The notes under the pieces were generated by a model. It saw nothing but the letters and a program-made list of their open reading frames with translations, was not told where the DNA came from and made no database searches. From contig CAZFTD010000025.1 of assembly GCA_964521525.1 (NCBI GenBank), forward strand, positions 1-27,260: a stretch of DNA of 27,260 nt, written 5' to 3'. Below are positions 15,216-24,128 of the stretch, piece by piece (position 1 is the stretch's first letter; each line of letters begins with the position of its first letter). This DNA comes from CALEUX01 sp964521525. Its GTDB lineage: Bacteria > Bacteroidota > Bacteroidia > Bacteroidales > Marinilabiliaceae. A program made the position numbers and the translations under genes.

Positions 15216-17087
15216 TTATTCTTTAACTGTTAGTCGAATAATTTTTCCTTCCATCAGTGATACCCACACATGGTTATCGCCTTCAAACACCATGTTATTA
15301 ACCGATGAGTTTCCGGGTTTATACCTCCATGCAGAAGATTGGTTTTTTCGGTCGATGGCGGTTATAAGTCCATTTTTGGTGGCACCAATAACCCATTGAT
15401 TGTTAATGATTAAGGGGCATGGATTATGGTCGTAACCAATGCCTGCATCTGCTACCCAATTGGTTTTAAAGTTTTTATCTCTTGCCGATACTGACACAAT
15501 GGAGTCGTTCATTAATTTGGCAAAGACCTCCTGGCCGTCGGGCGAAATACCCATTGATTCGCGCACCTGATGCTTGTTGGTACGCCAAACTTCTTTACCC
15601 GTGTTGATGTTGATGGCTGTCATAAACCTGTCGGGGGCCACAATAAAGACTCTGTTATTGCTGATAACTGGTACTATATTGCCGGGCGAAAATAAAACAT
15701 TAGAACGGCCATTATTCCATTTCCAGTTGAGTTTTCCGGTGGTTGCCGACACGTTGTACAAATGCCTGTCCCAGGCGCCAAACACAAGTTGGTCGTTGCT
15801 TAAAGCCGGTTTTCCTTGAATCAGGCCCTCCACATCATCGAAGGCCCAAATAAGCTCTCCGGTTATAGCATTAATGCAATAAAAGGTTTTATTACCTCCA
15901 CCAATGTAAACCCTATTATTTACGATGAGTGGTGAGGCCAGAACCGGACTTCCGGCAACAACCTGCCAGATTATCTTACCGGTTTTGATATTAACGCCGT
16001 AAATAACCCCATCGATGGCTCCAAAAACTGCAACATTGTTACAGCTGGCCGGAGTTGAATAAATGGGCCCCATGAATTTGGTTTCCCACTGAATCTGGCT
16101 TTTAAAAATATTAACGGCTTTAAGCCAACCCAGCGAATTTCCATAAATAACCATTGAGTCGCCCACCAGGCAAAGTCCTGAGAATACAGACGCGGTATCG
16201 GTCCACTGAAAAGTATTTTGGATGGAAGGATTTAGTTCATTTACGGAGTAATCGGGTAGGGGAGATAATGGCAATTCTTTTAATACATTGGCATTACCCA
16301 GGGAAATGGAAATGGATGGAGCAGAAATGCTTTCTCCCAAAATTTTTTCAGATACAAACAGAGAATCGTTGCGTATATCCACTATGTTGTAGCCGGCTTT
16401 ACCGGGATTCCTTAATACCAGCGAACGCCCCATAATACCGGGTATACTGTCGAAATTGTGCAACCCCAAATTATGTCCATGTCCGCAAAAAGCTGCCAAA
16501 CAATTGTATTCTTTAAGTATGGTGGTTACATCAAACCAGTTATCAAGTCCATCGGCCAGGGGATAATGTGCAAACGATAATAGTTTTTTATCGTTGGTCA
16601 TTCTGGTGGTCAGTTCCCTCTTAAGCCATTGAAGGTCTTCCTGCTTCACATGCCCGTCGCCCATTTTCATAAAGGGACCGGTGCTAAAACCCACCAATAC
16701 AAAATTGTTCCATTCTGAGATAAATCGGTCGTTACCCCAAAGCTCCAAAATCTTTAGTCCGGCACTCTCCGACCAGTTGGTTTCATGGTTGCCGGGAATA
16801 ATTAAGTAAGGTTTTGACAGTTTATCAAGAATGTTTTTTACCAAAATAAGCTCTGTATCGGAACCGGTATTGGTAATATCGCCTGTGATGATTACCAAAT
16901 CAACATCAGATTGATTGATTTCAACCACCACGCTGTCCATAAGTTGTTCGTTAGGAGAACCCGGAGTTACATGTATATCGGTTAAAAAAGCAAACTTCAG
17001 ATTAATTTGCGTTTCTTTTTTACAGCCCGCAATAATTAGGAAAGAAGCCAGAATGTATGCTTGTATGAGAGATTTTATTTGTTTCAT
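15216..17087 (-). CDS. Lipoprotein metallophosphoesterase fused to a PQQ-type beta-propeller
   Basis: A lipoprotein signal ends at LIIAGC (Cys22), placing the 623-residue protein in the outer or inner membrane facing the periplasm or surface. Residues about 30-260 form a calcineurin-like phosphoesterase with metal ligands in DIH (37-39), GD (69-70), GNHE (99-102), AHYP (His174) and GHGH (202-205). Residues about 290-620 hold PQQ-like propeller blades with repeated patterns such as NIKTGKIIWQV, NAITGELIWAF, SATTGKLNWKW and NINTGKEVWR. Substrates of such fusions are not known to me. The gene has its own copy of the locus operator and a -7 box upstream, so it belongs to the peptidoglycan regulon. 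A phosphoesterase acting on phosphorylated cell-wall or lipid-linked sugars is one guess, and the propeller may be a binding scaffold. Confidence 0.85.
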   Translation of the reverse strand: MKQIKSLIQAYILASFLIIAGCKKETQINLKFAFLTDIHVTPGSPNEQLMDSVVVEINQSDVDLVIITGDITNTGSDTELILVKNILDKLSKPYLIIPGNHETNWSESAGLKILELWGNDRFISEWNNFVLVGFSTGPFMKMGDGHVKQEDLQWLKRELTTRMTNDKKLLSFAHYPLADGLDNWFDVTTILKEYNCLAAFCGHGHNLGLHNFDSIPGIMGRSLVLRNPGKAGYNIVDIRNDSLFVSEKILGESISAPSISISLGNANVLKELPLSPLPDYSVNELNPSIQNTFQWTDTASVFSGLCLVGDSMVIYGNSLGWLKAVNIFKSQIQWETKFMGPIYSTPASCNNVAVFGAIDGVIYGVNIKTGKIIWQVVAGSPVLASPLIVNNRVYIGGGNKTFYCINAITGELIWAFDDVEGLIQGKPALSNDQLVFGAWDRHLYNVSATTGKLNWKWNNGRSNVLFSPGNIVPVISNNRVFIVAPDRFMTAININTGKEVWRTNKHQVRESMGISPDGQEVFAKLMNDSIVSVSARDKNFKTNWVADAGIGYDHNPCPLIINNQWVIGATKNGLITAIDRKNQSSAWRYKPGNSSVNNMVFEGDNHVWVSLMEGKIIRLTVKE

Positions 17088-17141
17088 GATATCTGATTAG
17101 TTATGATTTTGTGGGCTTTTGAGAAGTTTCGAGGATTAAGA

Positions 17142-17169
17142 TGTAATGTTGTATTACAAATCAAAAGTA
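17142..17169 (-). promoter_or_regulatory. Promoter -7 box and operator of the phosphoesterase gene
   Basis: On the minus strand TACTTTTG (plus 17162-17169) fits TAnnTTTG. Immediately downstream is the shared word TGTAATACA (plus TGTATTACA, 17150-17158). It forms the right half of an inverted repeat TGTAAT-GTTGT-ATTACA (17142-17158). The start codon is 55 nt further on. The order of -7 box then palindrome matches the site in front of the DigH-like gene. Confidence 0.6.
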
Positions 17170-17215
17170 GAAAAAAAATAAATATCATAAAAGAATTTGA
17201 GAAAATGATTTAAAT

Positions 17216-17255
17216 AAAAAGAGGGTGTCTCAAAAGCCCGAGACACCCTCTTTTT
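17216..17255 (-). terminator. Strong bidirectional terminator downstream of susD
   Basis: AAAAAGAGGGTGTCTC (17216-17231) and GAGACACCCTCTTTTT (17240-17255) form a perfect 16-bp stem including its A/T tails, with an 8-nt loop. Read on the minus strand it ends the nlpC-susC-susD transcript about 90 nt after the susD stop. It separates that transcript from the phosphoesterase promoter. Confidence 0.85.
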
Positions 17256-17336
17256 ATTCGTACTCCTTAACAGAGAATTTTTTCAAATATTCAATTTTCA
17301 GAGGCTTTAAAAAACTTTTGAGACAGCCTCTTTTTT
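17216..17336. mobile_element. Short MITE-like element with GAGGSTGTCTCAAAAG ends
   Basis: GAGGGTGTCTCAAAAG at 17221-17236 is repeated as its reverse complement, with one mismatch, at 17315-17330; both are bordered outward by A/T runs. Such GAGGCTGTCTCAAAAG-like ends resemble terminal inverted repeats of Bacteroidota insertion sequences. There is no coding capacity in its roughly 120 bp. The left end also contains a strong terminator hairpin. Confidence 0.55.
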
Positions 17337-17347
17337 AAGGTACCAAA

Positions 17348-19066
17348 TTATTGCCAACCTGGATTTTGTGTTAATTGAACCCCCTTAGCTCCGTAAAGCA
17401 AGATTTCCCCTGTAGGAATTGAATTGAGATAGTTTTTCGGACTAGTAAAGGTTCTTTTGTTGGCTGCATAGGGAAGGATGTAACCATCAGAATTAACTGT
17501 TGTTTTACCTTTATTCGCTTCTCCAACTTTTGCTCCTTGTCCAACTTTCGGATTAAGATTCATGTCCAGATATTCTCCTTTTTTCCATCTCATCAAATCG
17601 TAAAGCCTCATATATGTCCATGACATTAATTCAGACCTTCGCTCACGACGAATCTCCCAAATAATAGATGGGACAACACCTGAAATTTGTTCCAATGAAG
17701 AAATTCTTTCCGGGTCTTCAATAGTAATATTGTTTACCTGAATAACATCATTACTTATGTAGGTAAGAGGATTAATACCAGCTCTATTTCTAAGCTTATT
17801 AATAGAAATATCCAAATCGTTTTGTGAAATATTATTTAACTCAGCACAAGCTTCAGCATAATTCAGATAAATTTCTGCAAGCCAGAAAATTGGTGCATCA
17901 ATATGGTTTTGGTTAATAGTAGTAACTTGGGACCCTGAAAGGCTAGGATTATTAAAAAGGATGAATCTATAACCTGTAGAGGCTGCAAGTCCACCGTCTT
18001 CTTTACCGGGGTAAGCCAACTTATTTGCAATGACTGCACTTAACCTATTATCTCTGTTAGCCAATACTGACTCAATTGATTCATCGCCTTGATACAATCC
18101 TGATTGGCTAATAGGCAAACCATCTTTACACGCATAGTTTTCTACTGCTGCCCTACTTAAACCATTTATTATTGTTGAGGTGTTAGTATATGCTTGTATT
18201 GAATGCATTAAAATACTTGGTTGGTAATCTTTATAAAGAATAATTTCCTTATTACCGCTTAATGAAATTGAGTTGTAAATTGATTTATAATCAGCACTAA
18301 GTGTATAATTTGGGTTATTTATTAACTCTAGAGAGGCAGCTTTAGATGCATTAAGGAACTTTTCTCCATTAGGTAAATTATGGTATTTTCTATATGTCCC
18401 TTCATACAAACAAACCCTAGATTGTAATGCGTAAGCAACATTCCTGTTTACGGTATTTACGCCATCATATAGTCTCATATTGTTCACAGCAAAATCCAAA
18501 TCATCAAAAACTTTATCCATAACCTGACTCCGGAGCATACGTGGTTGATAGATTTTGTTGTAATCATTTGCAGATGTATAACTATCAATATATGGAACAT
18601 CCCCAAATCTTTGCACTAATCGATAATAGGCAAAGGCTCTAAAAAAACGTGCAATTGATTCCCAATGTAATTGAGTCTCTTGATTAAGAGATTTAACAGT
18701 TGGGATTCTGGCCAACATTAAGTTTGCACGTCGAACACTTTGATAAAGACTATTCCAATCTGTATTGGATGAGGAAGGGTTAGCCTGAAAAGCTAAGTAA
18801 TCCCTATTGCATAAATCGTCCGAAATATTAATAGATGCACTCCCCGAAGCACTTTGAAAATAAAATTCAGCAGTTATTCCGGATGCATTACCATATCCAA
18901 GAAACTCATTATAAAACTGCCAGGCAAAGGTTCTTACATTAGATTCATTTGTCCAGTAATTTTCATCGGTAAACTCAGTAAGTGGTCCTTTGTCAAGGAA
19001 ATCATCACAGGAATACAATATACTCAGAAGAGATATTGTAATTATTAATTTATTGAAATTTTTCAT
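17348..19066 (-). CDS. susD: SusD/RagB-family outer-membrane lipoprotein
   Basis: This is the surface-exposed substrate-binding lid of a SusCD uptake complex. The 572-residue protein starts with a lipoprotein signal ending ILYSC (Cys20) followed by DDFLD, the usual beginning of SusD proteins. The conserved N-terminal stretch FTDENYWTNESNVRTFAWQF comes next. The TPR-rich middle contains SIARFFRAFAYYRLVQRFGDVPY, and the C-terminal half contains EIYLNYAEACAELN and IWEIRRERRSELMSW, both typical. It lies 23 bp after susC and is followed by a strong terminator. The ligand cannot be read from the sequence; the neighbouring NlpC/P60 gene in the same apparent operon points to muropeptides rather than an ordinary polysaccharide. 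Confidence 0.95.
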   Translation of the reverse strand: MKNFNKLIITISLLSILYSCDDFLDKGPLTEFTDENYWTNESNVRTFAWQFYNEFLGYGNASGITAEFYFQSASGSASINISDDLCNRDYLAFQANPSSSNTDWNSLYQSVRRANLMLARIPTVKSLNQETQLHWESIARFFRAFAYYRLVQRFGDVPYIDSYTSANDYNKIYQPRMLRSQVMDKVFDDLDFAVNNMRLYDGVNTVNRNVAYALQSRVCLYEGTYRKYHNLPNGEKFLNASKAASLELINNPNYTLSADYKSIYNSISLSGNKEIILYKDYQPSILMHSIQAYTNTSTIINGLSRAAVENYACKDGLPISQSGLYQGDESIESVLANRDNRLSAVIANKLAYPGKEDGGLAASTGYRFILFNNPSLSGSQVTTINQNHIDAPIFWLAEIYLNYAEACAELNNISQNDLDISINKLRNRAGINPLTYISNDVIQVNNITIEDPERISSLEQISGVVPSIIWEIRRERRSELMSWTYMRLYDLMRWKKGEYLDMNLNPKVGQGAKVGEANKGKTTVNSDGYILPYAANKRTFTSPKNYLNSIPTGEILLYGAKGVQLTQNPGWQ

Positions 19067-19089
19067 GGTTATTTGCTTTTAAAATGTTT

Positions 19090-22000
19090 TTAGAAATTAA
19101 CCTGAATTCCAAAGGAAATAGTCCTTGAGTAAGGGAAAGTCCGTCCCCATTGAGATTCAGCTTCATCAATTTCTGGGTCAACAGGTAAATTGTTATTAGT
19201 CCATTCAGCAAGGTTTTGCCCACTGAAATACACCCTTACTTTTTGCATATAAATTGTTTTTGTTAATGCCGAAGGTAATGTATAACCAATGGTTAGATTT
19301 TTAAATCTCAAATATGACAAATCGTTTAGGTACCTTGTTTGTGCAACAAAATTGTTAGACCCTGGAACTGCTGAGTTAATTGCATTTGTAGCATGTCCTG
19401 CATAAGGATTTGGGAAATGGGCATTTTTATTTTCTGGTGTCCAAAAGTCCTTTTGGTGGGCATATAGGGCATCAGTTCTATTATAAAGAGGCAAAATCAT
19501 ATCAGAGGTTGCCCAGTAGTCACGTTTACCAACCCCCTGAAAAAACATATCAATATCAAAGTTGTAAAAATTTCCTCCTAATCTAAAACCATATTGATAA
19601 CGGGGAGTTGTATTCCCAATTTTTTTCAAGTCGCCATGATCATCCTTAGTGAATGCCCCCCAATTAATAACGTTATCATCGTTTTGATTTCGATATTTGA
19701 CATCTCCAGGCCCAATTTTGAAGTTGCCTCTAACAAGACCGCTTTGGGTCGGTATTTCGGGTTTCAGAATCCAGTTCCCATTAACGTCTTTTCCTGAAAA
19801 ATCATCTTCCTGAAACAATCTGTCAGTTTCAAAACCCCAGATCTCTCCAATTTCCATTCCTTTATAAAATTGGCTTAATAGTTTTGAAGGATTGTTCCAT
19901 TTCGTAACAACAGAAATGTAATCAGATAATGAAGCCTGGGCATAGATATTTATTTGATTATTGATTTTATGGTTCCAATCTAAAGAAATTTCAAAACCTC
20001 GAGTTCTTAAATTCCCAGCGTTGGTTTCCGGGGCATCAGCACCAAATACTTTAGGGAGTTCCTGACCAGGAGCTAACATTCCCTCGGTATTTCTTTCATA
20101 CCAATCGAAGGTAATTCCAAATTTATTATCTAATAAGCGGGCATCAAAACCTAAATCGTAGGTAGTAACTTTTTCCCATGTTAATTCAGGATCCACAACT
20201 CTGGGGTTACCGACTGTTGGAGATGTTGTTCCACTTGTGATCCAGTTTGCTGTAGTTGTAGTCATTACCGGAAGAAAAGCATTGGCTCTAATTTCCTGAT
20301 TGCCGATAGAACCTACCGATGCCCTTATTTTTAAGTCAGTTAGTACAGCTTTCAAAGGTTGCATAAAATTCTCTTCTGTAATTCTGTAACCTACAGAAGC
20401 TGAAGGGAAAAAAGCCCACCGATCTGAGGATGGAAACCGGGAAGAACCATCAATACGTGCATTTAATTCAACAAGGTATTTTCCCATAAAATCATAGTTC
20501 AATCTCCCAAAGAAACCAGCTATGGCATATTCGTTATGGGCTGGATTAATAAGGCTGTTGCCAGGCCATACCCATTGTGTTCCTGTTGCTAATCCAATTT
20601 CTCCTCTGTTTGGGTCCATTAATCCTCTTCGTTCTGCATAAATTCGTTCAAACTCACTCCACTCAATATTAGTACCAAGCATAGCTTTTACATTATGTTT
20701 CTCATAAAAGCGTGTGGTGTAGTTCGCATAAGCATTAAATACCTGGGTTTGATTGATAGAATTTACATATGAGACTCTATCATGTTGGCTTCCTGGACTT
20801 ACTAATTGGGAAAGTGAAGCGTCAATGTTATTTACATTAATTGCACTCCAAAAATCCCACAATGAAATAACTCCTCCAATATTTTTCCGTCTTCCATTGC
20901 TAATGCCAATGCTATACTCTGCAACTAAGTTTAGATTGTTTGTTAGCTCTGCAGTTAGTGTTGTGGCCCATCGTAGATAATCAGTAGTCAAATTTGATTT
21001 ATTGGCGTTAGCCAGATATCCTGGGGCATGCCTAAAATAGCTGCCTTTATAAGTCCCATATGGGAAATATGAACCCCATCTCTGGTAATAACCAAAATAT
21101 CCATTTGATCTATCAAAACCAGTTCCATCATAGTAATTGTAAGGGTAATCAAAACTCTGGCGAGTGGCTATTGTTTTAAAATCAGCAGTTAACCATTTGG
21201 TTATTGGAGTGTTTAATCCAAGATTTACACTATAACGTTGTATTCTATCTGGATTCAGCTTTAATATGCCATCCTGCGAGCTGTAGCTAATTGAACTTAT
21301 AAAAGAAGAGTTCTCTCCCATACGGCCTGATGCAGATAAATTGTGATTTTGCTGGGGGGTCCAATCTCTAAGCATTTCTTTATTTGGATCCCAAATCCTA
21401 TAAAAGTAGGCTCTACTGTTAATTATTTCCCAGTCTTCTCCATAAATCATTTCTTTCCCGGTTCTATTTTTAGAATACAACTCTTTCCATCTTACAATAC
21501 CGGGTAAAAGTGTAGCGAAATCCATACCGAAGGCTTCAGCTGCCTGCCCATCTCTTTGCTTGGCATTGATTAAAACAGGTAACTCAATAGTTGGATCGGT
21601 AAACTCTGGTAAGATTGTAGGTTTGTTAAATGCATAATTATTACTATAAGTAATATTTACTTTGTCTTTTGATTTTCCAGATTTTGTTGTTATAAGAATA
21701 ACACCAAACGCAGCCCTTGATCCATAAATAGAAGCAGAGGCAGCATCCTTTAACACCGATATTGTGGCAATGTCATCTGGATTAATAAGTGACATTTCAG
21801 TAGGAATTCCATCAATCAATACTAGTGGTTCGCCAGAAGCTCTACCATTAACAATTGTTCCTGTACCTCTAATGTTTATCTTAGGAGAGGCGTTTAATGC
21901 ACCGCTAGGATAAGTTATTGTTAGGCCTGGGGTAACCCCTTGTAGCCCCTTAGTAATATCATTGACTGGTCGGCCATTCAAAGCCTTGCCCACATCAACT

Positions 22001-22371
22001 GTAGCTACAGCGCCTGTAAGGTTTTCTCGTCTTTGAGTGCCAAAACCTACCACTACAACGTCTTGTAGGGTAATATCATCAGGCTCAAGAAGAATGGTGT
22101 AATTACCTCCTGGTACAGCGTTGATGGTTTGCGTCTTGAAACCAATAAATGAAAAGCTAAGCTGAATGTTCTGCCCAGATAAGGACAATTCGAATCTGCC
22201 ATTTAAATCAGTTATGGTACCTTCAATTTTACCAACTACCACAACGTTTACCCCGGGAAGTGGCTCATTGGTTCCCTTCTCAAGTACGACACCGGAAGTT
22301 ACTTGCCCATTTGCATAGCTTACGAGCCAACAAAAAAGAGCAATAAATAATAGTTTACTTTTTGTCATCAT
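19090..22371 (-). CDS. susC: SusC/RagA-family TonB-dependent transporter
   Basis: This 1093-residue outer-membrane beta-barrel imports its substrate with TonB energy. A signal peptide ends near SYANGQ, followed by a carboxypeptidase-regulatory-like domain (about 24-105, with GVNVVVVGKIEGTITDLNGR) and a plug domain from about 110 (VVVGFGTQRRENLTGAVATV, then NDITKGLQGVTPGLTI, VLIDGIP and SVLKDAASASIYGSRAAFG). The barrel ends with RTISFGIQVNF, with the expected terminal Phe. Met1 or Met2 may be the start. It lies 85 bp after the NlpC/P60 gene and 23 bp before susD. I see no hydrolase-typical sugar PUL partners beside it, which makes a peptidoglycan-derived ligand plausible. Confidence 0.96.
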   Translation of the reverse strand: MMTKSKLLFIALFCWLVSYANGQVTSGVVLEKGTNEPLPGVNVVVVGKIEGTITDLNGRFELSLSGQNIQLSFSFIGFKTQTINAVPGGNYTILLEPDDITLQDVVVVGFGTQRRENLTGAVATVDVGKALNGRPVNDITKGLQGVTPGLTITYPSGALNASPKINIRGTGTIVNGRASGEPLVLIDGIPTEMSLINPDDIATISVLKDAASASIYGSRAAFGVILITTKSGKSKDKVNITYSNNYAFNKPTILPEFTDPTIELPVLINAKQRDGQAAEAFGMDFATLLPGIVRWKELYSKNRTGKEMIYGEDWEIINSRAYFYRIWDPNKEMLRDWTPQQNHNLSASGRMGENSSFISSISYSSQDGILKLNPDRIQRYSVNLGLNTPITKWLTADFKTIATRQSFDYPYNYYDGTGFDRSNGYFGYYQRWGSYFPYGTYKGSYFRHAPGYLANANKSNLTTDYLRWATTLTAELTNNLNLVAEYSIGISNGRRKNIGGVISLWDFWSAINVNNIDASLSQLVSPGSQHDRVSYVNSINQTQVFNAYANYTTRFYEKHNVKAMLGTNIEWSEFERIYAERRGLMDPNRGEIGLATGTQWVWPGNSLINPAHNEYAIAGFFGRLNYDFMGKYLVELNARIDGSSRFPSSDRWAFFPSASVGYRITEENFMQPLKAVLTDLKIRASVGSIGNQEIRANAFLPVMTTTTANWITSGTTSPTVGNPRVVDPELTWEKVTTYDLGFDARLLDNKFGITFDWYERNTEGMLAPGQELPKVFGADAPETNAGNLRTRGFEISLDWNHKINNQINIYAQASLSDYISVVTKWNNPSKLLSQFYKGMEIGEIWGFETDRLFQEDDFSGKDVNGNWILKPEIPTQSGLVRGNFKIGPGDVKYRNQNDDNVINWGAFTKDDHGDLKKIGNTTPRYQYGFRLGGNFYNFDIDMFFQGVGKRDYWATSDMILPLYNRTDALYAHQKDFWTPENKNAHFPNPYAGHATNAINSAVPGSNNFVAQTRYLNDLSYLRFKNLTIGYTLPSALTKTIYMQKVRVYFSGQNLAEWTNNNLPVDPEIDEAESQWGRTFPYSRTISFGIQVNF

Positions 22372-22456
22372 AATTTAAGATTTGAGATTTTTGCTCAGAA
22401 TGAAAAAACCATCTGAAAAGGTTTAATTGTTAGAATTTGGTTCATCCAATTTTAAT

Positions 22457-23635
22457 TTACTTTATTAATGTTTTGAGAGAGTACCAGGGATGTTTCTTTA
22501 AGGGAACTATACCTTGGTTAGAAGTTGCACCAGTTATTCGTTTTACACTGTGTAAATTATTGGCATAATAGTGAGTGTAGTTGGTTTGTGTGCTGTCCAG
22601 ACTATTAATTCGCACCAAACCGGAGGCATGAATAAGCTCCGAATTTCCTATAAACATTCCCACATGGGTGATTTTGTCGCCTCCCGGATTTGACGAAAAA
22701 AAGAGCAAGTCGCCGGTTTCGTATCCATCCTGATTGGAGGTTATAGGAATGGAGGTTCCGTATTTAACCTGCAGGGAGGCATCGCGGGCCAGAATAATTC
22801 CATTCATAAAATAAACCATCTTAACAAATCCGCTGCAGTCCATCCCTTTTACCGAGGTCCCACCCCATAAATAAGGAATTCCCATATATTGAAGAGCGGT
22901 ATTTCTTAAATTTTGCGGTTCCGGGTTTATTTGTTCCAGCCATTTTGAAAATGATGTTACTTCCGAAGTTGACATTAGGCCTATTCTGCCATCGGGCAGT
23001 TTAACCAGTAATTCCTGATTCAGATTCCGAATAGATTCAAGAATGCATCCCTGAACAATATCTGAGATGTTTTGCCTGGTTTCGGGATGTCGGAGAAAGG
23101 TATAAGGTGTTATAACCAAAACTCTCTCTGATGTTTTCCAGTTTTCCAATTCCTCTTCACTTAAAGTTGTTACCGCAACTTTCTCGCACCAGGCCAGATA
23201 ATTGTCGGGGGTTTGAATGTAAACCCAACTTCCACGCTCTTTTAGTATTTTAACAGGTGTGCCCATTATGGCTTGAGTTACCATTTCTGAAGCATGTGAG
23301 GGATTTGCTCTTAAATTTGCCACACTAAGTGTTATTAACCCCCAGATTTTTTCGAGGTTATGCGGCAATATTATAATGCTGTCAATAATTTTATAGCCAC
23401 ATTTATTGAGCGAATCCAGCAACAGCGTTTTTATTTCCGGAGAATCTATTTCACCATTTAGGGTAAATGTTAGGCGACTTGTTCGACTAACCGATATATT
23501 AAAAACAGTTTCCCTTTTATCAGGAACATGTTGTTTTTCGATAGAACTAATTATTGCTGAAACCTTTTTATCTTCCTTGCAAGCAGTTAGTAACATTAGA
23601 AGAATGAGAGAGAATGCAAGGCAAATTGTTTTCAT
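22457..23635 (-). CDS. ykfC: NlpC/P60 gamma-D-glutamyl-diamino-acid endopeptidase lipoprotein (YkfC-like)
   Basis: Enzymes of this type cut the D-Glu to diaminopimelate bond of muropeptides, releasing L-Ala-D-Glu. I take the ATG at 23635 (392 residues) because a lipoprotein signal ending LLTAC (Cys19) follows at once; a longer frame from 23734 would hide it. An N-terminal module of unknown type (about 25-100) is followed by SH3-like parts (about 100-230, with NLRANPSHASEMVTQAIMG and WVYIQTPDNYLAWC). The NlpC/P60 domain has the triad Cys267 (MDCSGFVKMVYF), His324 (THVGMFIG) and His336. Residues after the lipid cysteine read KEDKK, similar to the acidic lipoprotein export signals of Bacteroidota, so surface display is likely. 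It heads an apparent operon with susC and susD and has the locus operator upstream. Confidence 0.88.
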   Translation of the reverse strand: MKTICLAFSLILLMLLTACKEDKKVSAIISSIEKQHVPDKRETVFNISVSRTSRLTFTLNGEIDSPEIKTLLLDSLNKCGYKIIDSIIILPHNLEKIWGLITLSVANLRANPSHASEMVTQAIMGTPVKILKERGSWVYIQTPDNYLAWCEKVAVTTLSEEELENWKTSERVLVITPYTFLRHPETRQNISDIVQGCILESIRNLNQELLVKLPDGRIGLMSTSEVTSFSKWLEQINPEPQNLRNTALQYMGIPYLWGGTSVKGMDCSGFVKMVYFMNGIILARDASLQVKYGTSIPITSNQDGYETGDLLFFSSNPGGDKITHVGMFIGNSELIHASGLVRINSLDSTQTNYTHYYANNLHSVKRITGATSNQGIVPLKKHPWYSLKTLIK

Positions 23636-23752
23636 CTGTATATAGTTTGTTTTTTGTTGGTCAGATGTAACTCTATGTTTGATATTTACATTGGTGTTTG
23701 TCCGCCATTGGCGAAAGTTCGTCTCATAATACATGTGCTATTTATGTATTGT

Positions 23753-23779
23753 TGTATTACATCTTATGGCTCAAAAGTA
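23753..23779 (-). promoter_or_regulatory. Promoter -7 box and operator of the nlpC-susCD operon
   Basis: On the minus strand TACTTTTG (plus 23772-23779) is identical to the box before the phosphoesterase gene. Ten bases downstream lies TGTAATACA (plus TGTATTACA, 23753-23761). A degenerate second copy, TGCAATACA, lies upstream at about 23797-23805. The chosen start codon is 117 nt from the operator, leaving a leader of roughly that length. Confidence 0.55.
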
Positions 23780-24128
23780 TGGTTAAAAATTGTAAATGCA
23801 ATACAATAAAATATGTTTTATAACATATTTTAAGTAATTTGTTTAGTATAGGGTTGGTTGTCGAAAAACATATAAAAATACATTAATATATGTGTAAATA
23901 ATGGGGGCGTTTAGAATAAAAAAGTATAAATGAAATTTTATATGACTACTAATAGGGGGTTAAATATTTTTTGCAAATAAAAATAAGATTGATTTGTTCG
24001 TTGATGAATCGCCTCCAAATGTTAAAAAATATAAACACACAGTTCGATTCCCATATATAATGTTTAATGTAATACATATTTATGATTTTATAATCTATCC
24101 GTTTAGGCTCCAATAAGAGCAATAAAAA
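23780..24128. other. AT-rich intergenic region with an extra operator copy
   Basis: This stretch separates the nlpC-susCD promoter from the end of the epimerase gene. It is very AT-rich and holds no convincing reading frame or RNA gene. One exact copy of the shared word, TGTAATACA, lies at 24068-24076, 52 nt past the epimerase stop. No -7 box is visible next to it, so it may be a distal site for the same regulator. Confidence 0.5.
24068..24076. promoter_or_regulatory. Distal copy of the TGTAATACA operator word
   Basis: This is an exact match to the shared 9-mer, with ATGTAATACAT context, about 310 bp upstream of the nlpC-susCD operator. It could work by looping with that site or mark an unrecognised promoter. 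Confidence 0.4.

Noticed and set aside
23636..23734. A longer NlpC/P60 protein starting at 23734
   Set aside because: The added residues are polar and would bury the lipoprotein signal that begins at 23635.
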